Source of the DNA: a virus
DNA length: 64,000 nt
Strand: one strand, 5' to 3'
Virus record (IMG/VR): IMGVR_UViG_3300042937_000216
Span: 1-64,000 of that record
The notes below the pieces were generated by a model. The model searched no databases. It worked only from the letters and a program-made list of their open reading frames with translations, and was not told the DNA's origin. Positions 16,851 to 26,622 of the stretch are shown here, in pieces. How positions within the stretch are numbered: the stretch's first letter is position 1; every line of letters begins with the position of its first letter. The position numbers were made by a program, and so were the translations under genes.

Positions 16851-19800
16851 ATGGCACTAATTTCACCAGGAGTACAGGTAACGGTAATTGATGAAAGTCA
16901 ATATACTCCAACAGCGGCAGGCACAGTTGCTTATGTTTTACTTGCTACTGCTCAAGATAAAGATACACCGGGCGGCGATCTAGCATCCTACACAACACTA
17001 GCTACTGCTGGTAAATTACAAAAAATTACCAGTCAACGCGATTTAGTGTTGAAATATGGTACACCAACATTCCAAGTTGATGCATCAGACAACCCAATAC
17101 ATGGCGACGAGCGTAACGAGTACGGCTTGTTAGCGGCTTACAGCGCATTGGGCGTTTCAAATCAAATTTATATCCAACGTGCAAACGTTGACCTAGCACA
17201 GTTAGAAGGAACAACAATCCGCCCAACTGGCACTCCGACTGATGGAACATATTGGTTAGATTTAGGTGCTACTAGTGCTGGTATATACGAATTTAACACA
17301 GCAAGAACAGGATTTACTCTACAATCAACTCGCGTAATTACTAGTGCGGATGATGTAGATGGTACTACTCCTAAATCTTCAATTGGTGCGATCGGTGAAT
17401 ATGCTGTAGTTGCTAGAAACACCAACAACCCAATATACCAAAAAGGTTATTTAAATAGATGGAATTTAGTAGGCACTGAAGAATGGGAAAGTAACGTTGT
17501 TACATTAACCGGTACAGTATCTAATCCAACTAATTTAAGCGTTGGAGATAAACTAGTTATCAACGGTGCTAATATTACACTTATTGGTACTACAGTAGCA
17601 AACGTAGCACAACAAATTAGTTCATCTGGTATTGCTGGCGTAAAAGCTACAGTAAATAGCGTTGGTCAAATTGAAATTCGTATTGATCGTAACTCAGAAA
17701 GCAACGGCACTACAGCCGATGGTGAAGTAACTATTGCTAAAGGAACTACAATTGGCGGAGTTGATGCTGCGGCTAAACTAGGTTTACTTACATCTAATAC
17801 ACAGACATTTAACGGTCCAACAATCCAATTTAGTGACTATCGTAATATCCCAGCATGGAGAGAAAGCGATGCTCCAAATACACGCCCGGCAGGTTCTGTA
17901 TGGTTTAAAACATCAGCAACCGGCAACGGTGCTAATTTTGGTATCAAACGCTACAGTTCAGCATTAGCTTCATGGGAAACATTAAGTGCTCCATTATATG
18001 CTAATGATAATGCCGCAATTTACGGATTAGATCCAAATGGTGGTGGTGGCACATTAGAAGCTGGTTTTATCTATGTAGAGTATGATGTTAATACTGGCAC
18101 ATTCATGGACAATGCTGAAGGTACATTTAAACTACGTAGAAAAAATACCGCTGGTATTTTTAAAATTACAGGTCAAGATATTACTCCATCATTTACTCCA
18201 ACTGAAACATTTGTAATTGAAGTAAGTGTAGCAGGTAATATTACACCACAATCAGCAACAATCACAATGAGCGGTTCAACTGCTTCATCATTCGTAGCTG
18301 ATATTTTAAGTGCTAATTTAAGAGATGTTATTGCTACTGTTGAATCAAGCGGAGCAGTAAGCATTACACACCTAGCTGGTGGTACAATTAAATTATCAGA
18401 AGGTTCTGGTACTCCTATTAGTGATGCTGGTTTAAACACAGCACCAGGCGTAGAAGAAATTGATACAGACGTGTACTTTGCTAGTCCATTTAGAGATCTA
18501 GTTTATACACCATCAGTATCTGCTCCATACAGCAACCCAACTGATGGTACACTATGGTACTATAACAGCCCATTAGAAGTTGACATTATGATTCATGATG
18601 GCACAAATGGCTGGAAAGGATATAGACAAGTTGGTAGTGACGCTCGTGGTTATGATTTAACAGCAACAGATTCAGAAGGCCCAATCCTAAGTGCTACACA
18701 ACCAACAACACAATCAGATGGTTCAAGCCCAGTAGTACCAGGCGAGCTATGGATTGACACAGGTGACTTAGAAAATTATCCAGTAATTCGTCGCTATGAT
18801 GGCGCAACATGGGAATTAATTGATAATACTGATCAAATTAACGTTGATGGTATTGTGTTTGCTGATGCCCGTTGGGACACTAGCGGTACAGTTAACCCAA
18901 TTACAGCAGATGCTGTAGCTATCAGTACACTAGCATTAAGTGATTATTTAGACCAAGATGCTCCTGATTACCAATTATATCCACGCGGTGCGTTATTGTT
19001 TAATACACGTCGTAGTGGTTACAATGTTAAACGTTTTGAAAGCACATGGCATAAAGGCGCAAGCCCAGAGCCCACAGTAGTAAGCGCATGGGTTTCACAT
19101 AGTGGTGTTGATAGCGATGCTGTTCCATACTTTGGACACAAAGCACAACGCAACACTATCGTTGAAGCAATGAAATCTGCTATTGAATCAAGTACTGAGT
19201 TACGTGAAGAGCAAACAGAGTTTAACTTAATTGTTTGCCCAGGTTACCCAGAACTAATTCAAAACATGATTACACTAAACAACGATCGCAAACAAACAGC
19301 GTTCATCATTGGTGATAGTCCATTAGATCTAAACAGTTCTAATATTGAACCTTGGATTAAAAATACTAACCTAGCATTAGACAACGGTCCTAAAGGTCTA
19401 GTAAGTAACAGTGAATATTTAGGTGTTTACTACCCAGCTGGATTTGGTACAGATTTAGGTGGTGAAAGCGTAGTAGTTCCAGCATCACACATGATGTTAC
19501 GTACATACATCCGTAGTGATAATGTTAGTTACCCATGGTTTGCTCCTGCTGGTGTACGCCGTGGCGTTATTGATAACGTTAGCGCAATTGGTTATATTGA
19601 CACTACAGAAAGCATTTTCCGTAGCATTGGTGTAACAGTTGGCCTACGTGATGTACTATACGCAGACAGAGTTAACCCGCTAACAGTATTACCAGGTGTT
19701 GGTCTAGTAGCATACGGTCAAAAAACTCGTAGCCCAATGACAAGCGCAATGGATCGTGTTAACGTAGCACGTTTAATTTGCTACTTACGTTTAGTATTAG

Positions 19801-20063
19801 ACAAAGTTGCTCGTCCGTTCATATTTGAACCAAATGATACAATTACTCGTAACCAAGTTAAATCATCATTTGAAGCAGTATTGAATGATGTAGTTGCTAA
19901 ACGTGGTTTATACGACTACTTGGTAGTATGTGACGAAACAAACAATACACCGGATCGTATTGATCGTAATGAATTGTATGTTGATATTGCTATTAAACCA
20001 GTCAAAGCAATTGAGTTCATCTATGTTCCAGTACGTATTAGAAGTACAGGAGCCCAATTATAA
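16851..20063 (+). CDS. 18: Contractile tail sheath protein gp18
   Basis: 1070 aa, larger than T4 gp18 (659 aa). The N-terminus 'LISPGVQVTVIDESQYTPTA' is the standard sheath opening. The C-terminal ~300 residues carry the conserved sheath domain: 'YPWFAPAGVRRGVIDNVSAI', 'YADRVNPLTVLPGVGLVAYG', 'RVNVARLICYLRLVLDKVA' and 'FIFEPNDTITRNQVKSSFE'. The large middle part (~residues 200-750) is inserted beta-rich sequence that decorates the sheath surface. Sheath contraction drives the tube through the host envelope. Strong late promoter upstream and a stable hairpin downstream. Confidence 0.93.
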   Translation: MALISPGVQVTVIDESQYTPTAAGTVAYVLLATAQDKDTPGGDLASYTTLATAGKLQKITSQRDLVLKYGTPTFQVDASDNPIHGDERNEYGLLAAYSALGVSNQIYIQRANVDLAQLEGTTIRPTGTPTDGTYWLDLGATSAGIYEFNTARTGFTLQSTRVITSADDVDGTTPKSSIGAIGEYAVVARNTNNPIYQKGYLNRWNLVGTEEWESNVVTLTGTVSNPTNLSVGDKLVINGANITLIGTTVANVAQQISSSGIAGVKATVNSVGQIEIRIDRNSESNGTTADGEVTIAKGTTIGGVDAAAKLGLLTSNTQTFNGPTIQFSDYRNIPAWRESDAPNTRPAGSVWFKTSATGNGANFGIKRYSSALASWETLSAPLYANDNAAIYGLDPNGGGGTLEAGFIYVEYDVNTGTFMDNAEGTFKLRRKNTAGIFKITGQDITPSFTPTETFVIEVSVAGNITPQSATITMSGSTASSFVADILSANLRDVIATVESSGAVSITHLAGGTIKLSEGSGTPISDAGLNTAPGVEEIDTDVYFASPFRDLVYTPSVSAPYSNPTDGTLWYYNSPLEVDIMIHDGTNGWKGYRQVGSDARGYDLTATDSEGPILSATQPTTQSDGSSPVVPGELWIDTGDLENYPVIRRYDGATWELIDNTDQINVDGIVFADARWDTSGTVNPITADAVAISTLALSDYLDQDAPDYQLYPRGALLFNTRRSGYNVKRFESTWHKGASPEPTVVSAWVSHSGVDSDAVPYFGHKAQRNTIVEAMKSAIESSTELREEQTEFNLIVCPGYPELIQNMITLNNDRKQTAFIIGDSPLDLNSSNIEPWIKNTNLALDNGPKGLVSNSEYLGVYYPAGFGTDLGGESVVVPASHMMLRTYIRSDNVSYPWFAPAGVRRGVIDNVSAIGYIDTTESIFRSIGVTVGLRDVLYADRVNPLTVLPGVGLVAYGQKTRSPMTSAMDRVNVARLICYLRLVLDKVARPFIFEPNDTITRNQVKSSFEAVLNDVVAKRGLYDYLVVCDETNNTPDRIDRNELYVDIAIKPVKAIEFIYVPVRIRSTGAQL

Positions 20064-20069
20064 CATAAG

Positions 20070-20091
20070 CTAGGGGAAGAAATTCCCCTAG
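20070..20091 (+). terminator. Hairpin after tail sheath gene
   Basis: CTAGGGGAA (20070-20078), loop GAAA, TTCCCCTAG (20083-20091), followed by ATTTTATG. The 9-bp stem with a GNRA loop is strong; the T-run is weak, so it may act as an mRNA stabiliser or partial terminator. Confidence 0.6.
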
Positions 20092-20110
20092 ATTTTATGA
20101 GACGAATTGG

Positions 20111-20118
20111 TATAAATA
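20111..20118 (+). promoter_or_regulatory. Late promoter TATAAATA for tail tube
   Basis: A perfect late element 19 nt before the tube ATG, with AAAGGAA as ribosome-binding site. Sheath and tube thus have separate late promoters. Confidence 0.7.
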
Positions 20119-20136
20119 TATAAAAGGAATAATAAA

Positions 20137-20754
20137 ATGGCAACAGCGTCATTAAGCAAATTTACAGTACCGTTAGCAACAGACCAAAGCGCATCAGCTC
20201 AAGGCCTGTTAATGCCAAAATTAAAGTTCCGCTTTCGCGTAACTTTTGAAAACTTTGGTGTAGATCCGGCTACTACAGAATTAACAAAACAAGTTATGAA
20301 CTTTACTCGTCCTAAACTAAGTTTTGAAGAAATTATAATCCCTGTTTACAACAGTAAGATCTACTTAGCAGGCAAACCAACATGGGAAACAGTTACCGTT
20401 ACAATGCGCGATGACGCATCGGGCGGTGTTTCTAAACGTGTTGGCGAGCAAATGCAAAAACAATTCGACTTTATGGAACAATCAAGCGCATCAAGCGGCA
20501 TTGACTATAAATTTATCACTAAACTAGAAGTATTGGATGGTGGTAACGGAGCAAATCAAGTTAATGTTCTTGAAACTTGGGAACTATATGGTTGCTATAT
20601 TAGTAATGCTGATTACGGCGATGCTGATTATAGTACAAATGATCCAATGACTATTGCGTTAACAATCCGCTATGACAATGCTGTACAAACTCCAGAAGAA
20701 ACAGGTATTGGTAGTACAGTAGCTAGAACGTTAGGTGTAACAACTACTGGTTAA
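20137..20754 (+). CDS. 19: Tail tube protein gp19
   Basis: 205 aa (T4 gp19 is 163 aa). Tube-fold segments are clear: 'KFRFRVTFENFGV', 'TKQVMNFTRPKLSFEEIIIP', 'KPTWETVTVTMRDDASGGVS' and 'VLETWELYGCYISNADYGDA'. It polymerises into the rigid inner tube that carries DNA. It follows the sheath gene as in T4 and is closed by a rho-independent terminator at 20773. Confidence 0.92.
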   Translation: MATASLSKFTVPLATDQSASAQGLLMPKLKFRFRVTFENFGVDPATTELTKQVMNFTRPKLSFEEIIIPVYNSKIYLAGKPTWETVTVTMRDDASGGVSKRVGEQMQKQFDFMEQSSASSGIDYKFITKLEVLDGGNGANQVNVLETWELYGCYISNADYGDADYSTNDPMTIALTIRYDNAVQTPEETGIGSTVARTLGVTTTG

Positions 20755-20772
20755 TCCAGATGACACAACTTA

Positions 20773-20799
20773 AAGCCCGGTTAAAATCCGGGCTTTTTT
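20773..20799 (+). terminator. Rho-independent terminator after tail tube
   Basis: AAGCCCGG (20773-20780), a 7-nt loop, CCGGGCTT (20788-20795), then a T-run. This is a textbook intrinsic terminator. Confidence 0.9.
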
Positions 20800-20804
20800 A
20801 TCTC

Positions 20805-20812
20805 GATAAATA
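20805..20812 (+). promoter_or_regulatory. Late promoter motif GATAAATA
   Basis: GATAAATA 19 nt before the ATG at 20832, directly after the tube terminator. Confidence 0.6.
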
Positions 20813-20831
20813 ATGTAAATAGGTAAACATT

Positions 20832-21926
20832 ATGGCAGGGTTCTTTAACCAATTTTTACAACAATTAGGTACAGGTGATGAAATTCACGACTGGCAACAT
20901 GCCTCTCGTACCTTTGTTGATGGTCTATATAGATTAAGTCCTAAAATTGGCACAATGTACCATGTGTTCATTGACCTTAATCCAACAGTAGCAACAGTAG
21001 ATCAAAATAGTCAAATTGAAATTGGGCTAATGGCTAAAAGTGTAAACTTACCTAAGTTTAGTGTACAAACTAAAACATTAAACGCCTACAACAGAAAGAA
21101 CATAATACAAGAACGTATTAACTATGATCCAATTTCGCTAACATTCCACGATGATAGCGCAGATGTAGTGCGTGAATTTTGGTACAACTATTACTCTTAC
21201 TACTATAGAGATGCCGATCACGAAGAATCACTTTTCCATCAAGATCACAAATATAAACAAAGACAAGAACAAACTTGGGGATATACTCCACAAGGCGGTA
21301 ATAACACACCAACCTATATTAACGCTATAAGAATATACAGCCTACATCAAAAGAGCTTTAGTTCTTATATATTGATGCGCCCAACTATTACTAACTTCCA
21401 ACACGGCCAACACATAGCTGGCGAATACGATACTATGGAACATAGTATGACTGTAGCATACGAAGCAGTACGCTACGAAACTGGTCCAGTAACCAATGGC
21501 ACAGTACAAGGATTTAATGTAATACACTACGACAACCAAGCAAGCCCACTGAGCAGTTTAGGTGGTGGCACCACAAGCATCTTAGGCCCAGGTGGTCTTA
21601 TTGAAGGTATAGGCGATGTAACAACTAACCTAGCCAATGGCAATTTTGTACAGGCTGCCTTGGGTGGATTTAGAACAGCAAATAATTTTAAAAATACCAA
21701 TTTGAAAAACGTAGCATCGGCAGAACTACAACAACTGGGTAAAAATATATTGCGTGGCCAAAATCCATTGAGCACAGTTTTTGTTCCAACAGCCGCTGGT
21801 ATTAATCAAGGTATTAGCAAGGCAATTAGCGCAATTCCGGGTGTTAATAAGATTACCAATACAAACAATATTAATAGTCAAGATAATCAATTACCGTCAA
21901 GTAATCAAGGTATCACAAACGTATAA
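20832..21926 (+). CDS. Tube-related baseplate/tail protein (gp54-like)
   Basis: 364 aa. The first ~220 residues have the tail-tube fold pattern: 'IEIGLMAKSVNLPKFSVQTK', 'YDPISLTFHDDSADVVREFW', and 'HSMTVAYEAVRYETG' at the end of the domain. That, plus a C-terminal tail of low complexity, fits the gp54 tube-initiator family (T4 gp54, 320 aa), which nucleates tube growth on the baseplate. It could instead be a second tube-like or completion protein. It stands alone behind its own late motif. Confidence 0.55.
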   Translation: MAGFFNQFLQQLGTGDEIHDWQHASRTFVDGLYRLSPKIGTMYHVFIDLNPTVATVDQNSQIEIGLMAKSVNLPKFSVQTKTLNAYNRKNIIQERINYDPISLTFHDDSADVVREFWYNYYSYYYRDADHEESLFHQDHKYKQRQEQTWGYTPQGGNNTPTYINAIRIYSLHQKSFSSYILMRPTITNFQHGQHIAGEYDTMEHSMTVAYEAVRYETGPVTNGTVQGFNVIHYDNQASPLSSLGGGTTSILGPGGLIEGIGDVTTNLANGNFVQAALGGFRTANNFKNTNLKNVASAELQQLGKNILRGQNPLSTVFVPTAAGINQGISKAISAIPGVNKITNTNNINSQDNQLPSSNQGITNV

Positions 21927-21935
21927 GGAACAACT

Positions 21936-22298
21936 ATGGCTATCGGCAATTTACCACCAAGTTCAAGTTTAAATAACACAACTGAATACTTTAACAATTT
22001 CTTTTCACAAAATTATAATGTTAATCAAAACGTCAACGATGCGGTTGTTGGATACTTCCAGTCTGTAACTGGAGATAAATCTAGCGGCACATTACTAGCG
22101 GCGTCAGTTATCTATACTGCTCAAACACAGGGTATGGATATTATGTCGCTATTAGATGAATTCCGTAAACTAAAAACACAAGAACTTAGTGCGTACCTAG
22201 CAATGTTGTTAAACTTTAATAGAGTAGAAACTAGTCTATTAGGCATTAGCAACAGTCCACCTATTAACAAATACATTCAACGAGCAATTCTAGCGTAA
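21936..22298 (+). CDS. Conserved virion-region protein, unknown
   Basis: 120 aa with ribosome-binding site AAGGAAC. Helical C-terminal half: 'TAQTQGMDIMSLLDEFRKLK' then 'LSAYLAMLLNFNRVETSLLG'. I recognise the pattern from T4-like aquatic phages, where it sits between tail and head-completion genes with no known function. It ends 2 bp before the gp4-like gene, so the two are coupled. Confidence 0.6.
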   Translation: MAIGNLPPSSSLNNTTEYFNNFFSQNYNVNQNVNDAVVGYFQSVTGDKSSGTLLAASVIYTAQTQGMDIMSLLDEFRKLKTQELSAYLAMLLNFNRVETSLLGISNSPPINKYIQRAILA

Positions 22299-22300
22299 TT

Positions 22301-22732
22301 ATGAGTAAGTATGCCAACGGCAAATACACAATCAAACACCCAGAAAAATACATAGGTAAAAAAGTTCCTACCTATCGTAGCAGTTGGGAATTTACTTTTT
22401 GTAGTTTTTGCGATAATAATCCAGCAATAGTTAATTGGGCCAGTGAAGCAATACAGATCCCTTATTTCAATCCTGTAAAAGGCAAACAGACAATCTATGT
22501 ACCAGATTTCTTAATAGTCTATGTAGATGCTAATCAACGTAAGCACACTGAACTAATCGAAATTAAACCCAGTACTGAAACCACGATGGAATCAGCACGT
22601 AGTTATCGTGATAAACTTATGGTAGCAATGAACATGGCCAAATGGGCCGCCGCTGATGCGTGGTGTAGAGCCAACAATATTCGATTTAGAGTTGTAACCG
22701 AATACGACATCTTCAAGAATATGAAACGTTAA
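22301..22732 (+). CDS. 4: Head completion nuclease-fold protein gp4
   Basis: 143 aa. The sequence follows T4 gp4 (gene 50/65): 'YTIKHPEKYIGKKVPTYRSS' followed by WEF, then 'NPAIVNWASEAIQIPYFNPV', 'VPDFLIVY' and 'ELIEIKP'. The 'PDF...EIKP' pair is the D-ExK core of a restriction-endonuclease-like fold (TnsA-like). In T4 the protein completes filled heads before tail attachment. Length agrees with T4 gp4 (150 aa). Confidence 0.85.
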   Translation: MSKYANGKYTIKHPEKYIGKKVPTYRSSWEFTFCSFCDNNPAIVNWASEAIQIPYFNPVKGKQTIYVPDFLIVYVDANQRKHTELIEIKPSTETTMESARSYRDKLMVAMNMAKWAAADAWCRANNIRFRVVTEYDIFKNMKR

Positions 22733-22742
22733 ATAATAAACT

Positions 22743-23249
22743 ATGACACAAAAACTATCAGACCTATTTAATTTACCGCCTGCGGAAGAAACAACAGTTG
22801 AACAAGCAGAGAACACTATAGAAGACAATCGCGCTATGATTGAAGACGTTGATCGTGCGATTGATAAAATAGATGCTGCACTGCCATTTGTAGCAGATTT
22901 AGACACTAGTGATAAAGAACTAGATGAACTAAGCGATCTAGCTAAAGAAAAGTTCAATGACCTAATTGATCTAGGCATGAACGTGGAAGCACGTTTTAGC
23001 GGGCATATCTTAGCCACAGCGGGCACACTGCTAGGACATGCTATTACAGCTAAACAAGCCAAGTTAGATAAGAAGCTACGTATGGTAGACCTACAGCTTA
23101 AGAAAATGCGCTTAGATCAACAAGCAGCCAAAGATGCTGAAAAAACCGACGGTAGCAAGCTACTAGACGCCGAAGACGGTAAAGGCGTTATACTTGATCG
23201 CAACGAACTATTAAACCAGCTTTTGGGCAAGAGTAATTTGCCAAAGTAG
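22743..23249 (+). CDS. 16: Putative small terminase subunit gp16
   Basis: 168 aa (T4 gp16, 164 aa). Acidic N-terminus, then a central antiparallel coiled coil 'DLGMNVEARFSGHILATAGT' to 'AKLDKKLRMVDLQLKKMRLD', and a C-terminal 'DRNELLNQLLG' helix. This matches the architecture of the small terminase, which forms rings that regulate gp17. It lies four genes upstream of gp17 rather than next to it as in T4. The assignment rests on architecture, length and position. Confidence 0.55.
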   Translation: MTQKLSDLFNLPPAEETTVEQAENTIEDNRAMIEDVDRAIDKIDAALPFVADLDTSDKELDELSDLAKEKFNDLIDLGMNVEARFSGHILATAGTLLGHAITAKQAKLDKKLRMVDLQLKKMRLDQQAAKDAEKTDGSKLLDAEDGKGVILDRNELLNQLLGKSNLPK

Positions 23250-23257
23250 CATAAATA
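23250..23257 (+). promoter_or_regulatory. Late-type motif CATAAATA
   Basis: One mismatch to TATAAATA, 24 nt before the ATG at 23282, with CAGGATCC as a possible weak ribosome-binding region. Confidence 0.4.
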
Positions 23258-23281
23258 ACACTATACAGGATCCTTACGAGT

Positions 23282-23905
23282 ATGAAGAACTTTTTAAATT
23301 ATCTAGCAGAGAATCAAAAAACTTACGAATTCCGTGTTAAGATTGCTAACTTTGACCCTAACGAAAGAATGGACCAAATCAAAGCAGCTCTCGAAGCATA
23401 CGCGGTAGAAAGCGTAAGTACACCAAAGCGTTTGCCAATCATGGAAAGCGATATTGATTTTCCTAACATCAAAAATTGTCAAGTATATCTATTAGATGCG
23501 GTACTTAAATACCCATGTAATAATGATCAGGTTCGTGCTGTTATTGCTGAACGTGCTAATATTCCGGCAGCTAATGTGTTTGTTGTTCCTAAGAACCACC
23601 CAGAAGAACTATGGCGTTGGAACGAAAGTGGTGACAGCGATCTACGTGAATTTAAACAAGGCGAAGCAGTATTAGATAAACCTTACGAAGACAATCCGGC
23701 AGCAACACAGGCTGGTAAAGACTATGCGAGTTTTAATAGTATTCTTAAAGAATTATCAACACCTAAAGAAGATATTGCTGAAGGTAAAGATGACACACCA
23801 GAAAGCAACAACGGTAAAACAACCAACGAATTACCACAAGGCAATACTAGCCCTGTAGGTAGCAATCAAAATAAGATCCCATCCGCTAAAAAAGGACAGA
23901 AATAA
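23282..23905 (+). CDS. Conserved structural-region protein, unknown
   Basis: 207 aa, not assigned. A folded N-terminal ~135 residues ('YEFRVKIANFDPNERMDQIK', 'NCQVYLLDAVLKYPCNNDQV', 'VPKNHPEELWRWNESGDSDL') are followed by a disordered, polar C-terminal tail of Asp, Ser, Asn and Lys. The first part has the ferredoxin-like alternation of strands and helices. CATAAATA at 23250 may drive it. Probably virion-associated by position. Confidence 0.55.
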   Translation: MKNFLNYLAENQKTYEFRVKIANFDPNERMDQIKAALEAYAVESVSTPKRLPIMESDIDFPNIKNCQVYLLDAVLKYPCNNDQVRAVIAERANIPAANVFVVPKNHPEELWRWNESGDSDLREFKQGEAVLDKPYEDNPAATQAGKDYASFNSILKELSTPKEDIAEGKDDTPESNNGKTTNELPQGNTSPVGSNQNKIPSAKKGQK

Positions 23906-23906
23906 C

Positions 23907-25928
23907 ATGAGCAATATGTACGATATCTTAGGTAAATTAAAATCAGTGTTTGCTACCGAAGTAGCAACTCCAAAATCATCAGAGCCATTATACGAAAGTG
24001 TAGAGCCAAAAGGTGATATCATGGAAGCTGTTAAAAGTTTAGAAGCTAAATTCCAAACATTTAACGAATCTGCCAAACCAGACTTCTTAGACATGGACAA
24101 AGATGGCGACAAGAAAGAGCCAATGAAGAAAGCTGCTAAGGAAAAAAAAGCTGAACCTTTTAGTAGCGACGACTACGATGAATACGGTGTACGTCACTCC
24201 TCATCTTTTAATCAACCACCTAAGAAAGCAGTTAAAGATAAGAACAATGCTAAAGGTGCGTTTAAAGATATGTTTGGCGGTGACGCAAAAGATCTAACCA
24301 GCAAACTAAAAATTAAAGAAGGTCAAGGTCCATATACACTTGATGATCCTAAACACCCTAAGTTCAAAGCAAACTACGAAAAATTTAAAAAATCTAATCC
24401 TGATTGTAAACTAGCAGACTTTGTTGCGGCAATGAAAAAGAAAGAAGCAACGATGAATGAAGCGGCTTACGACGAGCCAGAAGCACCTAATGCCGATGCT
24501 ATTGCTAAACGTAAACGTCTACAAGCATTAAAAGACCGTCAAGAAGACGAACGTGCTGAGCGTGGTGGTAGCAATACAAACACCCCAATCCGTAAAGTTG
24601 CTGGTAAAGCCTACGGTGGCGCTGCACAGAAAGATGACGTTAGCGATTTAGATGAAGTAGCACCTCCAGGTGCTAAAGCCGAACGTATGGTTAAACACAT
24701 TAAGAAAGGTTATAGTAAAGACGGTAATCTATCTAAGAAAGAAAAAGGCATTGCTTATGCTACAGCATGGAAAGCAAAAAAAGCAGGTAATTTAGATGAA
24801 GGTACAGAGTTTGGCGACACTATTAAAAATTCTGCTCCTGATATGAAAAAAGCTAAACCTACTAAACTTAAAGAAAGTCGTATGATCCAAGAGAGTGATT
24901 ATTATTACGAAGAAATTGGCAAAGCATTAGCTGAAGACAATCCAAATTTAGACACATCAACTGGTGATTTTGAAGCGGCTGTACGTAAAGAAATGGTAGC
25001 ACGCGGTATGAAACCAGAACGTGCTAGAAACATTTTATTAATGGATGAAGACTTCTTGGGCGATGTAGCTAGTGCTTATGCTCACTATTGTAAAGAACTT
25101 GCTGAAAGCAGTATTGTTCCAATGACAGCACCTGTGTCAGCACCAATAGTATCAAACACTGAAGAATTAGATGAGATTGCTAGATTAGCAGGTTTACCTC
25201 CAACAGTTAAACCAGCAGTACTTGAAGTAACTGAACTTGATGAAGCTGTTAGTCGTAAAGATTTCCGTATGGTTGCTGATTTAATCAAAGCAAATCCAGA
25301 CCGTGCGAAAGCTACAGAGTTAGCACATCACCATGCTGGTATTTTTGCTCAACAAAATCCACGTTTTAAACGTGATATGTTCTTAAATGCCTGTGGCGTA
25401 GATACTACTCCAGAAGTTTCTGTAGATGAAGGTAACGAATTTACTAAAGCACGTCTTGATGCTATACAGTCAGGTAAAGATACATTTGTAGTTGGTGGTA
25501 AAACTCATAGTGTTTCTGGTGACGTATCGCAAGAAAAACAACAAGTTGAAGAAGCTATTAACGTAACAATTAATGCGTCAGCAGATAGTGCTGATGGTAT
25601 TCATGTATTACAGTTGTTAGCTGGATTACAATCAGCAGAGCTACCAGCCGAACCAACAGTGCCAGTGGCTGCTCCTGAAGTGCCGGTAGCACAAGAAATT
25701 CCAGTAGGTGACGAGGGCGGTGAAGTTGCTGAAGAACGTGACATTGAGTATGTAAATACACCAAATGAAAAAATTGCTCCACTAAGCGCAGCAATTCCGA
25801 ATGGTACTGATTTACATAAATCTAAACGTCAAGATCCACGCACAGCTAATAAAGCTGCTAATCCGTTAGCAGTTGAAGAAAGCCTATGGAAAGACTACGA
25901 AAGTTTAATTAGCGATATCAAAGCCTAA
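23907..25928 (+). CDS. Large charged virion-region protein, unknown
   Basis: 673 aa, starting 1 bp after the previous stop. Highly charged and modular: an acidic 'DMDKDGDKKEPMKKAAKEKK' segment like an EF-hand loop (~residues 55-74), 'GPYTLDDPKHPKFKANYEKF', several 'EEL...EIARLAGLP' helices, and Pro/Ala/Val-rich low-complexity regions (~575-610). Similar long, partly disordered proteins occur near the terminase in aquatic T4-like phages and may be injected or scaffold-like. No enzymatic motif is seen. Confidence 0.55.
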   Translation: MSNMYDILGKLKSVFATEVATPKSSEPLYESVEPKGDIMEAVKSLEAKFQTFNESAKPDFLDMDKDGDKKEPMKKAAKEKKAEPFSSDDYDEYGVRHSSSFNQPPKKAVKDKNNAKGAFKDMFGGDAKDLTSKLKIKEGQGPYTLDDPKHPKFKANYEKFKKSNPDCKLADFVAAMKKKEATMNEAAYDEPEAPNADAIAKRKRLQALKDRQEDERAERGGSNTNTPIRKVAGKAYGGAAQKDDVSDLDEVAPPGAKAERMVKHIKKGYSKDGNLSKKEKGIAYATAWKAKKAGNLDEGTEFGDTIKNSAPDMKKAKPTKLKESRMIQESDYYYEEIGKALAEDNPNLDTSTGDFEAAVRKEMVARGMKPERARNILLMDEDFLGDVASAYAHYCKELAESSIVPMTAPVSAPIVSNTEELDEIARLAGLPPTVKPAVLEVTELDEAVSRKDFRMVADLIKANPDRAKATELAHHHAGIFAQQNPRFKRDMFLNACGVDTTPEVSVDEGNEFTKARLDAIQSGKDTFVVGGKTHSVSGDVSQEKQQVEEAINVTINASADSADGIHVLQLLAGLQSAELPAEPTVPVAAPEVPVAQEIPVGDEGGEVAEERDIEYVNTPNEKIAPLSAAIPNGTDLHKSKRQDPRTANKAANPLAVEESLWKDYESLISDIKA

Positions 25929-26287
25929 TGAAAATTAACGAAATCGTTACTGAAGCTAAACTAAGAAAGGGAGCTCGTAGAGCTATCCCTGGCTTAGAAA
26001 GCTACCCGGGCCTGGATAATAACAATAATCCATATTTGGCGTATCGATTTGGCATTGAACTAGCAGGCAGTCCTAATAGTGATCGTGACGTTGATGATCA
26101 AGGCGGCTGGGGCAGTGAATTTGCTACTATTGCCTATACAGAAGGCGAACGCGAAATCATTGATCATGCTAAAAAGAAATTTGGTATTCCTACTAAAAAA
26201 CAAAGTAATAAAAAATCTTCTGAACTAGATAAAGTTAATAAAACTAGTCCAGTAGCTCAACGCAAAAAGAACAAATACGGTGTCTAA
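25928..26287 (+). CDS. Small conserved phage protein, unknown
   Basis: 119 aa, start overlapping the previous stop (TAATGA). N-terminus 'MKINEIVTEAKLRKGARRAI', a central Gly/Asp-rich part with 'DVDDQGGWGSEFATIAYTEG', and a basic tail ending 'QRKKNKYGV'. No domain recognised. It overlaps the next gene by 8 bp, so this is part of a translationally coupled run toward gp17. Confidence 0.55.
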   Translation: MKINEIVTEAKLRKGARRAIPGLESYPGLDNNNNPYLAYRFGIELAGSPNSDRDVDDQGGWGSEFATIAYTEGEREIIDHAKKKFGIPTKKQSNKKSSELDKVNKTSPVAQRKKNKYGV

Positions 26288-26597
26288 TCATATACATTTA
26301 AAGTCGACTGACTTTTATAAAACAGAAGATCTTATACCTGAAGCAGTATTAGATGAAAATGATCCTCTATTGGATATGAAACGATTAGCTGGTATTAGTT
26401 TAACTCCTGGTCTTAATGTAGGCCGTCTACAAGAATATACTACCCCAGGTAGTGTAACTACAGCAGGTAGTAATACAAGTATAACTGCTATGGAAAAGAT
26501 TAACTATCAAAACGAAAACAACGTACAACCAGGAAGTCCAGAATGGTTCCGTTTATGGTTTAGTAAACCATATCTAACAGGTGAAAGTCCCTGGTAA
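26280..26597 (+). CDS. Small conserved protein upstream of terminase
   Basis: 105 aa with a GTG start overlapping the previous gene. The C-terminal 'PGSPEWFRLWFSKPYLTGES' is a compact aromatic motif I associate with proteins preceding terminase in aquatic T4-like phages. The centre holds 'LLDMKRLAGIS', the same helix type seen in the 673-aa protein two genes upstream. Function unknown; a packaging or virion role is inferred from position. Confidence 0.55.
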   Translation: MSNHIHLKSTDFYKTEDLIPEAVLDENDPLLDMKRLAGISLTPGLNVGRLQEYTTPGSVTTAGSNTSITAMEKINYQNENNVQPGSPEWFRLWFSKPYLTGESPW

Positions 26598-26622
26598 TTT
26601 AGCAATACCACCTCGCAGCCAG